Below are positions 1-4,821 of a stretch of 5,190 nucleotides of DNA, one piece after another (positions within the stretch are counted from its first letter, which is position 1; each line of letters begins with the position of its first letter). The DNA is taken from the NCBI GenBank assembly GCA_043802925.1, contig JAZDKP010000166.1, positions 1 through 5,190 on the forward strand. The letters run 5' to 3'. The position numbers and the translations under genes are program-made. This DNA is from JAZDKP01 sp043802925 (GTDB lineage: Bacteria > Fibrobacterota > OXYB2-FULL-49-7 > JAEUSG01). The notes beneath the pieces were generated by a model. That model worked only from the letters and a program-made list of their open reading frames with translations. It ran no database searches and was not told the origin of the DNA.

Positions 1-1
1 C

Positions 2-1486
2 GCGGACAAGGCCTGGGATGAATTCTCCGGGACCTTTACGGTCAAAACGCCGGACCCCGAGTTCAACCGGTTTTTCAATGTCTGGTCAACGGCCCAATTG
101 GTCAACGCCGCCATTTTCCAGAGCGGCGCGCCCAAGATTGAGTTCCGCGAGCGCATGCAGCTCCTCACCGCGCTGTGCACGCATATGCCCGCAGAAGCCA
201 AGCGTATATTACGCGATTCCATGGCCTACCAGCTTCGCGACGGCCGGGCCATCAACCGCTTTTCGCGCTTCCATGACGACCCGGCCGACGAAGAGGCCAC
301 CATGGACAACACGCTCTGGATGGTGGACGCGGCCCTGCGCTACATCCACGAAACCGGGGACCGCGGTTTCCTCGACGAAAACATCGGCTTTTTCGACCCC
401 AAGCTGCAGACGGTCGACACCAGCAAGGCCGCCAAGGTCTACGACCACATCATGCTGGCCGTCAAATGCCTCTTCGACTACCGCGGCCGCTTCGGGCTCT
501 GCAAGGTGGGTTCGCTCGACCGCAACCGCGCCCTCACACACCTCACCAAACTCGGCGGCATCAGCGCCTGGCTTTCCATGGCCCTCATCCGCTGCGCCAT
601 ACAGCTCTTCCCCTATGCACGGCTTAAAAACGTCATGCGTGACGTGGGGTACCTCAACACCATTCTCGAAAACATGTACAGCAACCTCAACAACTACTCG
701 TGGAACGGCTCGCACTACACCTACGCCTACGACGACAACGGCAATCCCATCGGCGACAAGGGCGACCGCGAGGGCGGCGCCCACCTGTGCGCCAACGTAT
801 GGGCGCTGCTGTCCGACACCGCGGCCAAGGGCGGCCACGAAAAAGAAATCCTCGCCCTGCTCGATGCGCTCGACACCCCGCTGGGCCACCGCAACCTTCA
901 GTTCCCCTACCCCATCGGTTTTATAACCAAGGGGGGCATCCCGGACCTCGTACCCGGAACGTTCGAGAATGGCGCCATTGAACTGTTCGGCCGGGCTTTC
1001 GCCTCCTATGCCTTTGCGGACAAGGGGCTGGGGAAAAAGGCCTTTACAACGCTCAAGACCGCGTTGCCATCCCAGACGGTGCCGGACGTATCCACGGCCA
1101 ATCCCAACCAGCTGTCCGAATTCACCGTGGGGCCCGCGCATCCCGATTTCGGAAAAAACATGTACGACATCTTCAATCCCGGAATCAGCTGGTACAAGCT
1201 GGCCATGGAGCGCGTGGTGGGCGTGGTCCCGGTTTTCGACGGCCTTCTGCTCAACCCGAGCGTTCCCCCGGAATGGCAGGAGTTCAGTGTGCGCCGTCTT
1301 TACCGCGGCGTATGGCTGTCCATCCGTTTCCACAACCCCGATAAAAAAGAAAGCGGGGTCAAAAAGGTGACGGTCAACGGGCGCGAGCTTCCCCGGCACG
1401 AAAGCGGGCATTACCTGCTCGACGTGGCCAAGCTCAAGGGCGCACCCAAAAACAAGCCCGTCTGCGTTGATGTCCTGATGGGTTAA
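2..1486 (+). CDS. GH94-type glycoside phosphorylase-like protein, C-terminal part (5' end outside window)
   Basis: The reading frame is open from base 2, so the true start is upstream; 494 residues are visible. GH94 enzymes are usually about 800 residues or more, so the N-terminal beta-sandwich is missing and the helical barrel plus C-terminal jelly roll are present. Family landmarks in order are FRERMQ near base 145, MDNTLW followed by YIHETGD (about 302-361), the GISAWLSMAL stretch (about 557-586), YDDNGNPIGD with an EGG..L.ANVWALLS block (about 728-817), PGTFENGA (about 953-976), and the ending YKLAMERVVGV.P.FDGL then PSVPPEW and SVRRLYRGV. The DN form of the MDNTLW box recalls 1,2-beta-oligoglucan phosphorylases, but substrate cannot be assigned. 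Active-site positions deviate: the family DWND motif reads DRNR (518-529), no His follows ENG, and the TGT.. phosphate loop reads PGISW. It may be a non-phosphorolytic or inactive relative. Fold assignment is firm, function is not. Confidence 0.85.
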   Translation, partial: ADKAWDEFSGTFTVKTPDPEFNRFFNVWSTAQLVNAAIFQSGAPKIEFRERMQLLTALCTHMPAEAKRILRDSMAYQLRDGRAINRFSRFHDDPADEEATMDNTLWMVDAALRYIHETGDRGFLDENIGFFDPKLQTVDTSKAAKVYDHIMLAVKCLFDYRGRFGLCKVGSLDRNRALTHLTKLGGISAWLSMALIRCAIQLFPYARLKNVMRDVGYLNTILENMYSNLNNYSWNGSHYTYAYDDNGNPIGDKGDREGGAHLCANVWALLSDTAAKGGHEKEILALLDALDTPLGHRNLQFPYPIGFITKGGIPDLVPGTFENGAIELFGRAFASYAFADKGLGKKAFTTLKTALPSQTVPDVSTANPNQLSEFTVGPAHPDFGKNMYDIFNPGISWYKLAMERVVGVVPVFDGLLLNPSVPPEWQEFSVRRLYRGVWLSIRFHNPDKKESGVKKVTVNGRELPRHESGHYLLDVAKLKGAPKNKPVCVDVLMG

Positions 1487-2148
1487 GCGTCCGCCATTCG
1501 CTGCGCCCGGTCCGTGACCGCGGTGATGCGCGCCGCAAGTTCCTCTCCGGCCACGGCCAGCGCCGCGGCATCGTCCGTCCTTGCGCCCACGCGCAGGGGC
1601 GCGTCAAACAATATCACAATCCTGGAAAATGGCAGTGGGATCTGGAAACGGTCCCAGCTTTTGAGGCGTACGCTCCGGGAATACCCGCACCCGACCGGAT
1701 AAAGGGCGCACCCCGTGACCGCGGCCATGCGCACCACGCCGGGGTTGACGTGCCGGTAGGGACCACGCGGGCCATCCGGCGCCATGCCGATGTCACCGCC
1801 CCCCTGGAGCGCGCGGAGCGAATCACGGTAGACCCCCATGCTGTTGCGCGAACTGGAGCCGCGGATGAGACGGAAACCCCACCCGTGCAGGATGCGGGCC
1901 ATGTATTCGCCGTCACGGCTCAGGCTGACAATGCCGTAGACGCCCGCGCCGCGGAACGGAAAGGTGGCAAACAGGAGCTGTCCGTGCCAAAAGGCATAGA
2001 GCCGGCCCGTGCCCTGCTGTTTGTTCCGGGGGTGCGTCCCCGCTTCGCCGGATTCGCAGAGCACCCGGACCCGGCAGGTGATCGCAATGACACGCACCAT
2101 GGCGCGGATGATGAACGGGATGAGTATAAGGAGGATTTTCTGGCGCAT
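1483..2148 (-). CDS. DUF374-family lysophospholipid acyltransferase-like membrane protein
   Basis: This 221-residue protein has the conserved DUF374 blocks in order: a hydrophobic N-terminal anchor (residues 4-24), YAFWHG (51-56) with the acyltransferase-type His55, SLSRDGEYMA (75-84), IRGSSSRNS (96-103), APDGPRGP (123-130) and KSWDRFQIPLPFSR (163-176). The family belongs to the membrane acyltransferases that move acyl chains onto lysophospholipids or lipid A-like acceptors at the inner membrane. The specific acceptor is unknown. The length is normal and the gene appears complete. The ATG start is supported by an AGGAAAG Shine-Dalgarno sequence (complement of 2153-2159) 4 nt upstream. Its stop shares a TTAA palindrome with the stop of the convergent GH94-like gene, overlapping by 4 bp. 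It is divergent from the downstream lipoprotein gene. Confidence 0.9.
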   Translation of the reverse strand: MRQKILLILIPFIIRAMVRVIAITCRVRVLCESGEAGTHPRNKQQGTGRLYAFWHGQLLFATFPFRGAGVYGIVSLSRDGEYMARILHGWGFRLIRGSSSRNSMGVYRDSLRALQGGGDIGMAPDGPRGPYRHVNPGVVRMAAVTGCALYPVGCGYSRSVRLKSWDRFQIPLPFSRIVILFDAPLRVGARTDDAAALAVAGEELAARITAVTDRAQRMADA

Positions 2149-2163
2149 GTAGCTTTCCTGATA

Positions 2164-2173
2164 GAAAAAATAA
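2164..2173 (-). promoter_or_regulatory. T-rich element upstream of the acyltransferase gene (possible -10 region)
   Basis: On the minus strand this reads TTATTTTTTC and lies about 15 nt before the ATG at 2148, just ahead of the Shine-Dalgarno. A similar T6-T7 box precedes the starts at 2217 and 2705 on the plus strand, which suggests a common promoter-type signal. No convincing -35 is visible, so this is a weak call. Confidence 0.25.
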
Positions 2174-2204
2174 CCTGTTGCACCGCGTGACGTTCACATT
2201 TTTT

Positions 2205-2210
2205 TATATT
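2205..2210 (+). promoter_or_regulatory. candidate -10 box (TATATT) of the lipoprotein gene
   Basis: TATATT lies directly after a T run and only 6 nt before the ATG at 2217, with no Shine-Dalgarno between them. If this is the -10 box, transcription would begin at or next to the start codon and the mRNA would be leaderless. TTGCAC at 2178-2183 resembles a -35 but the 21-bp spacing is too long for a standard housekeeping promoter. The leaderless reading is inference. Confidence 0.35.
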
Positions 2211-2216
2211 TCCTGC

Positions 2217-2618
2217 ATGCGCATCCTGCTGGCCTTCATCCTTTTCACGCTTATCACCGGCTGCATGGGAGAAAAAAAGCTCTCCGTGGACCGTTACGCA
2301 CGCTTTTATGCCCGGCAGGCACTGCTCGAACAGTATTACCAGGGCCGTCGCGACAGCATCGACTTTCATGTCGCGGCCCTCTACCAGAGCGAAAATGTGA
2401 CCCCCGGACAAATCCGGACGTTTCTGGAAAAGCAGGAAAAAGACCCTGAAAGCTGGGTCACGGTTCAGGAGCATATCGTAAGAGAACTGGTGACGCTGGA
2501 CCCCCGCGCCGTAAAAGTGCCGGTCCCCGCGCCCCCTGTTCCCAAGCCGACAGCCCCGATCCCCCGGCCCACAGGCAAAACACTCGGCCGTATCCAGGGG
2601 CAAGTACAGAAACGCTGA
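2217..2618 (+). CDS. small lipoprotein of unknown function
   Basis: The 133-residue product begins with a lipoprotein signal peptide: Met-Arg, a hydrophobic core (residues 3-13) and the lipobox I-T-G-C with the lipidated Cys at residue 16. The frame is open further upstream to a TTG at 2178, but starting at ATG 2217 puts the charged residue and hydrophobic core in the right place, so I use it. The mature part is a helical, charged domain (about 20-100) with the stretch QALLEQYYQGRRDSIDF and a DPESW motif. A proline-rich tail follows (about 104-123, VPVPAPPVPKP) and then a basic end. The pattern of a small lipoprotein with a helical body recalls DUF4296-type proteins of Bacteroidetes, but the match is too vague to assign. 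Proline-rich tails in lipoproteins often span or contact the periplasm or cell wall, which is inference here. It is divergent from the acyltransferase gene, with a 68-bp spacer. Confidence 0.8.
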   Translation: MRILLAFILFTLITGCMGEKKLSVDRYARFYARQALLEQYYQGRRDSIDFHVAALYQSENVTPGQIRTFLEKQEKDPESWVTVQEHIVRELVTLDPRAVKVPVPAPPVPKPTAPIPRPTGKTLGRIQGQVQKR

Positions 2619-2626
2619 CGTTTTTT
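2608..2626 (+). terminator. weak terminator candidate at the end of the lipoprotein gene
   Basis: AAACG (2610-2614) and CGTTT (2619-2623) can pair across a CTGA loop that contains the TGA stop, with a possible G-T and A-T extension. The right arm merges into a run of six T. The stem is short and A/T-rich, so termination would be inefficient at best. Confidence 0.3.
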
Positions 2627-2658
2627 CTTCACGCAAGCCCCCTGTGCCTTCATAATCA

Positions 2659-2687
2659 TTGATCCGTCGTTTCATTTTATGTATTTT
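2659..2687 (+). promoter_or_regulatory. candidate promoter for the 2705 gene and the downstream tRNA-Val/ferredoxin/reductase run
   Basis: TTGATC (2659-2664) and TATTTT (2682-2687) are separated by 17 bp, as in a housekeeping-type promoter. The -10 lies in an AT-rich box, GTATTTTTTTC, that resembles the T-rich box before the other starts in this window. Transcription would start near 2694. I see no other promoter before 4402, so this may drive the whole run, including the tRNA. Confidence 0.35.
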
Positions 2688-2704
2688 TTTCAAAAAAGAA
2701 AGGA

Positions 2705-2908
2705 TTGCCCATCAATAAAATATTTGAAAAATCAAACCTGTTGATTCTGGCCCTTGGCCTTGCCACGCTGATTGTGGGTTATATCTGCCTGAGCCGGGGC
2801 CCCATTGACAACCCCCTGTCGCTCTCAGTGGCGCCGGTGCTGCTCGTCGCGGCCTATTGCGTGATCATCCCGATTGCCATCATCAAAAAAAACAAAAAGG
2901 GCGATTAG
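2705..2908 (+). CDS. DUF3098-like small membrane protein, stop codon inside tRNA-Val
   Basis: The 67-residue protein has two membrane segments (about residues 11-29 and 40-60), separated by a short loop with SRGPIDNPLS, and ends in a basic KKNKKGD tail. The N-terminal KIFEKSN, the first helix ending in GYICLS, and the APVLLVAAYCVIIPIAI helix resemble DUF3098 proteins of FCB-group bacteria, whose function is not known. The start is uncertain. TTG at 2705 abuts the AAAGGA Shine-Dalgarno (2699-2704) with no spacing, whereas the in-frame ATC at 2711 has the usual 6-nt gap but would be a rare start codon. No ATG is available. The last two codons and the TAG stop lie inside the tRNA-Val gene, an overlap of 10 nt. 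Confidence 0.65.
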   Translation: MPINKIFEKSNLLILALGLATLIVGYICLSRGPIDNPLSLSVAPVLLVAAYCVIIPIAIIKKNKKGD

Positions 2909-2973
2909 CTCAGCTGGTTTAGAGCACCTGCTTTACACGCAGGGGGTCGTGGGTTCAAATCCCTCATTGCCCA
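2899..2973 (+). tRNA. tRNA-Val, anticodon UAC
   Basis: All arms are visible. The acceptor is GGGCGAT/ATTGCCC with one G-T pair. The D arm is GCTC/GAGC and the anticodon stem CCTGC/GCAGG encloses TTTACAC, which gives anticodon TAC and reads Val codons such as GUA. A 5-nt variable loop and a T arm with loop TTCAAAT follow. The discriminator is A73 and CCA is not encoded, since TTT follows. The T stem GTGGG/CCCTC has one T-T mismatch at its second pair, which is unusual but tolerable. The tRNA sits between two protein genes on the same strand with no room for its own promoter or terminator, so it is probably processed out of a longer transcript. Confidence 0.95.
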
Positions 2974-2984
2974 TTTATTTTCCA

Positions 2985-3191
2985 TTGAAAACACAATCCG
3001 ACATCTTTCCACATCCCCCCCGGTCCGTCCCCTCGGTCACCGATGCCTGCCTCCAATGCGCAGGCTGTGTGGCCGTGTGCGCGGCCGACGCGCTCCGCAT
3101 GAAGGGCCTCTCCCTTGAAATCGACGTAACCCGCTGCAACGGTTGTTCCGCCTGCGTGCGGTTCTGCCCCGCGGAGGCGCTCATCCAATGA
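2985..3191 (+). CDS. 2[4Fe-4S] bacterial-type ferredoxin
   Basis: The 68-residue protein carries two cluster motifs. The first is CLQCAGCVAVCA with Cys 22, 25, 28 and 32. The second is CNGCSACVRFCP with Cys 51, 54, 57 and 61. Together they are the eight ligands of a low-potential two-cluster ferredoxin. The first motif ends in Ala where Pro is usual. It is a cytoplasmic electron carrier. The stop overlaps the ATG of the flavoprotein reductase (ATGA), so the two are probably translationally coupled. Ferredoxin is an established reductant for archaeal geranylgeranyl reductases, which makes it the likely partner of the next gene. The start is not certain: no ATG exists in frame before the first Cys and no Shine-Dalgarno is seen. 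TTG 2985 is the first candidate after the tRNA; starting earlier would place the coding region inside the tRNA. Confidence 0.85.
   Translation: MKTQSDIFPHPPRSVPSVTDACLQCAGCVAVCAADALRMKGLSLEIDVTRCNGCSACVRFCPAEALIQ
3173..3177 (+). promoter_or_regulatory. ribosome binding site of the reductase gene
   Basis: GGAGG lies 10 nt before the ATG at 3188, within the ferredoxin coding region. It supports 3188 as the start rather than the longer open frame that begins at 3143. Confidence 0.6.
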
Positions 3192-4402
3192 CGCTGCTGC
3201 CCCGGTATGATCTCGTGGGCGCTGGCGCGGGCCCCGCGGGCTGCGTTTCGGCCCACCGCGCGGCCAGGGCCGGTCTCTCCGTGCTGCTGTGCGAAAAACG
3301 GCCGCAGGTGGGCCTACCGGTACGATGCGCCGAACTCACCGGCTATGAGCATGAGGTGGCCCGATACATCCCGGTCAGCAGTGAATTTGTCCGTGGCCGC
3401 ATCCGCTTCTGCGAACTGACGACCCCGGCCGGCATGCGCTACCGCCGCGCCATTCCCACCCCGCCCCTCCAGCTCGACCGCACAAAATTTGACCTCGCGC
3501 TCTTCCGGCAGGCTGAAAACGCGGGCGCACATACAGTCACAGAAACGGAAGTGGCCGCGTTGCATATGGATTCACGCGGTTTCGCCGAGGCTGTGACCGT
3601 GACAATTAAAAGCAGGCCCGTGCGCATCGGATGCGGCTTTGTGGCCGGTGCGGACGGCGTCGAATCTGTCGTGGGCCGTCTGGCGGGCCTTGAGACAACG
3701 TGCCCGCTCCGCGACATCTATACCTGCCTGCAGTACCGGGTCGAATGTACGGACATTGAACCCGGTGTGATCCGCTTTTTCATCGGCAATACAGTGGCCC
3801 CGCACGGCTATATATGGGTCTTCCCGCGCGGTACAACTTCCGCCAACATCGGCATCGCCCTTCTCCGCAAGGGACGCGTTCCGGTCTCCCTTGCGGAGCA
3901 CCTCGACGCCTTTCTATTAAAACATTACGCCTCAGCCCGAATCACGGACCATATGGCAGGCGGTATCCCCGCGGATGGCGGGCTGAAACGGTTTGTGAAA
4001 GGAAACGTAGCGCTGCTGGGCGATGCCGCGCACCACGCCAACCCCTTTTCCGGTGGCGGCATCATGAATTCCATGGAGGACGCGGAGCTTTTTACGGACA
4101 CGCTGCTCCACCTCCGCGACCACGGCCGGCCGCACCGGTTGTATACCTATGAAAAGACCTACCAAAAGCGCTACGGACGCATCCTGCGCTGGCAACGCAC
4201 CGGACGGAACGTCTTTTACAGCCTGAGCGACAAGAGCATGGAACGGCTCTTTTCACTGCTCAGCAAGGCCCTGCCGGACGATAATTTCGAGGCGCATGAA
4301 TTCGAGCGCGCCGTGAAGAAAGTGATGGGGTTCACCAAGCTGTTGGAGGTCATCAAGCAGCTTGTAAAAACACTTGTCCCGGACAGATTGAAGAAAAAGT
4401 AA
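3188..4402 (+). CDS. geranylgeranyl reductase family FAD-dependent oxidoreductase
   Basis: The 404-residue flavoprotein belongs to the family that saturates double bonds of isoprenoid chains (geranylgeranyl lipids, chlorophyll side chain, menaquinone tail). Visible motifs are the Rossmann FAD loop GAGAGPAG (11-18) followed by E36, the conserved RCAEL with Cys47 (46-50), LDRTKFD (96-102), GADG (154-157), YIWVFP (208-213) and the FAD-binding GDAAHHANPFSGGGI (278-292). In the substrate motif YxWxFPx7-8GxG the last Gly is Ala here (GIA, 222-224). There is no transmembrane segment; the basic C-terminal helix (about 372-404) could lie on the membrane. The start is set by the ATGA overlap with the ferredoxin gene and a GGAGG site. 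With an adjacent ferredoxin, a ferredoxin-dependent polyprenyl reductase acting on quinone or lipid precursors is most likely, but the substrate is inferred only. Confidence 0.88.
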   Translation: MTLLPRYDLVGAGAGPAGCVSAHRAARAGLSVLLCEKRPQVGLPVRCAELTGYEHEVARYIPVSSEFVRGRIRFCELTTPAGMRYRRAIPTPPLQLDRTKFDLALFRQAENAGAHTVTETEVAALHMDSRGFAEAVTVTIKSRPVRIGCGFVAGADGVESVVGRLAGLETTCPLRDIYTCLQYRVECTDIEPGVIRFFIGNTVAPHGYIWVFPRGTTSANIGIALLRKGRVPVSLAEHLDAFLLKHYASARITDHMAGGIPADGGLKRFVKGNVALLGDAAHHANPFSGGGIMNSMEDAELFTDTLLHLRDHGRPHRLYTYEKTYQKRYGRILRWQRTGRNVFYSLSDKSMERLFSLLSKALPDDNFEAHEFERAVKKVMGFTKLLEVIKQLVKTLVPDRLKKK

Positions 4403-4415
4403 GATTCATCTCTAA

Positions 4416-4448
4416 CATCGCCCCCTCGACTTCGCTCGGGGAGCGATG
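4416..4448 (+). terminator. stem-loop just downstream of the reductase gene
   Basis: CATCGC (4416-4421) pairs with GCGATG (4443-4448). After a single bulged A this continues as CCCC/GGGG, with a 12-nt loop containing TTCG. It starts 13 nt after the stop. There is no T run behind it, so it could be a 3'-end-stabilising structure or a weak or Rho-dependent end rather than a classical terminator. It overlaps the left copy of the inverted repeat. Confidence 0.4.
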
Positions 4449-4563
4449 GCAAATCCGCAAGACTTATAAATTCGAATTCAGGCCCGGAGAGTCACAGCCA
4501 AGATTCGATCCGTTATCCCAAAATCCAGTGGCTTTTACCCGAACCCCGAGCGGAGTCGAGGGG
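4422..4563. repeat. inverted pair of a 20-bp GAGCG(A/G)AGTCGA element
   Basis: The left copy (4422-4441, CCCCTCGACTTCGCTCGGGG) and the right copy (4544-4563) are reverse complements at 19 of 20 positions. They are separated by about 100 bp of unrelated, non-coding sequence. Each copy also has CCCC...GGGG ends. The layout of two short G/C-rich units facing each other in a spacer between a gene and a tRNA resembles REP doublets. Similar TCGACT-CGCTC sequences seem familiar as dispersed repeats in many bacterial genomes, but copy number cannot be judged from one window. Confidence 0.6.
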
Positions 4564-4577
4564 TGAGGCCACGCAAT

Positions 4578-4613
4578 TTGATATTGCCCCGGCCCGCGTC
4601 TTTATAATATATT
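4578..4613 (+). promoter_or_regulatory. promoter of tRNA-Asp
   Basis: TATAAT (4603-4608) is a perfect -10 hexamer, with TTGATA (4578-4583) 19 bp upstream. An overlapping alternative is TATATT (4608-4613) with TTGCCC (4584-4589) at 18 bp. Either gives a start near 4615-4620, about 20-25 nt before the mature tRNA, so the leader arm of the inverted repeat at 4628-4639 would be transcribed. Confidence 0.55.
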
Positions 4614-4627
4614 TATCAGACTCTAGC

Positions 4628-4730
4628 GCCTTGACCGGCGGGGGTGTAGCTCAGTTGGTTAGAGTACCTGCCTGTCACGCAGGATGCCGCCGGTTCGAGC
4701 CCGGTCACTCCCGCCGGTCAAGGCCTTTTT
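4628..4730 (+). terminator. leader/trailer stem around tRNA-Asp, followed by a T run
   Basis: GCCTTGACCGGC (4628-4639) immediately before the tRNA is the perfect reverse complement of GCCGGTCAAGGC (4713-4724), which begins with the discriminator base. The pairing continues the 7-bp acceptor stem without a break, giving about 19 bp in all. The right arm is followed by CTTTTTATTT. It can therefore act as an intrinsic terminator whose loop is the whole tRNA, or as a processing structure. The pairing is seen directly and the role is inferred. Confidence 0.55.
4640..4713 (+). tRNA. tRNA-Asp, anticodon GUC
   Basis: The cloverleaf is complete. The acceptor is GGGGGTG/CACTCCC with one G-T pair, and the D arm is GCTC/GAGT. 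The anticodon stem CCTGC/GCAGG encloses CTGTCAC with anticodon GTC. The T arm is GCCGG/CCGGT with loop TTCGAGC. The discriminator is G73, the expected Asp identity base. CCA is not encoded, since CCG follows. It has its own promoter. A tyrosine recombinase gene follows 175 bp downstream, so this tRNA is the probable integration site of the element that starts here. Confidence 0.96.
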
Positions 4731-4734
4731 ATTT

Positions 4735-4755
4735 CCCCTCATAATCCCCTATGAA
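4735..4755. repeat. two direct copies of a CCCCT(C/A)T-like 10-mer, 11 bp apart
   Basis: CCCCTCATAA (4735-4744) and CCCCTATGAA (4746-4755) are imperfect direct copies just past the tRNA trailer. An inverted AATCCC/GGGATT pair (4743-4748 and 4792-4797) spans the AT-rich stretch that follows. These could be protein-binding sites but are short enough to be chance. Confidence 0.3.
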
Positions 4756-4821
4756 AACAAGCGTTTATAAAATTGGAAAACAAAATTAAAAGGGATTTTT
4801 TAAGAGAGAGGTTTTAGCCTT

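Noticed and set aside
18..926. 302-residue plus-strand frame at the left end
   Set aside because: Its Ser/Thr/Pro/Arg-rich composition without motifs is typical of an off-frame translation of the GH94-like gene.
209..1411. 400-residue open frame on the minus strand opposite the GH94-like gene
   Set aside because: It has no recognisable family and low-complexity Val/Gly/Ala/Glu composition, and lies wholly antisense to a gene with clear family motifs; it is a by-product of G/C-rich codon use.
1750..2190. 146-residue plus-strand frame across the acyltransferase gene
   Set aside because: It is antisense to a complete DUF374 gene with all conserved blocks and has no motifs of its own.
2178..2216. 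Upstream TTG start for the lipoprotein
   Set aside because: It would add 13 residues ahead of the signal peptide, and the -10-like TATATT lies inside that extension; ATG 2217 fits better.
1920..2693. 257-residue minus-strand frame across the lipoprotein and the 5' half of the acyltransferase gene
   Set aside because: It overlaps two better-supported genes and their divergent spacer, with no motifs.
2874..2984. N-terminal extension of the ferredoxin through the tRNA-Val
   Set aside because: The extra residues are a translation of tRNA sequence and have no place in a short ferredoxin.
3143..3187. Longer N-terminus for the reductase
   Set aside because: The 15 extra residues come from the ferredoxin's second cluster region in another frame; the FAD loop sits at the normal place with the 3188 start.
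4216..4452. 78-residue minus-strand frame covering the end of the reductase gene
   Set aside because: It is antisense to the reductase and starts inside the repeat hairpin, with no motifs.
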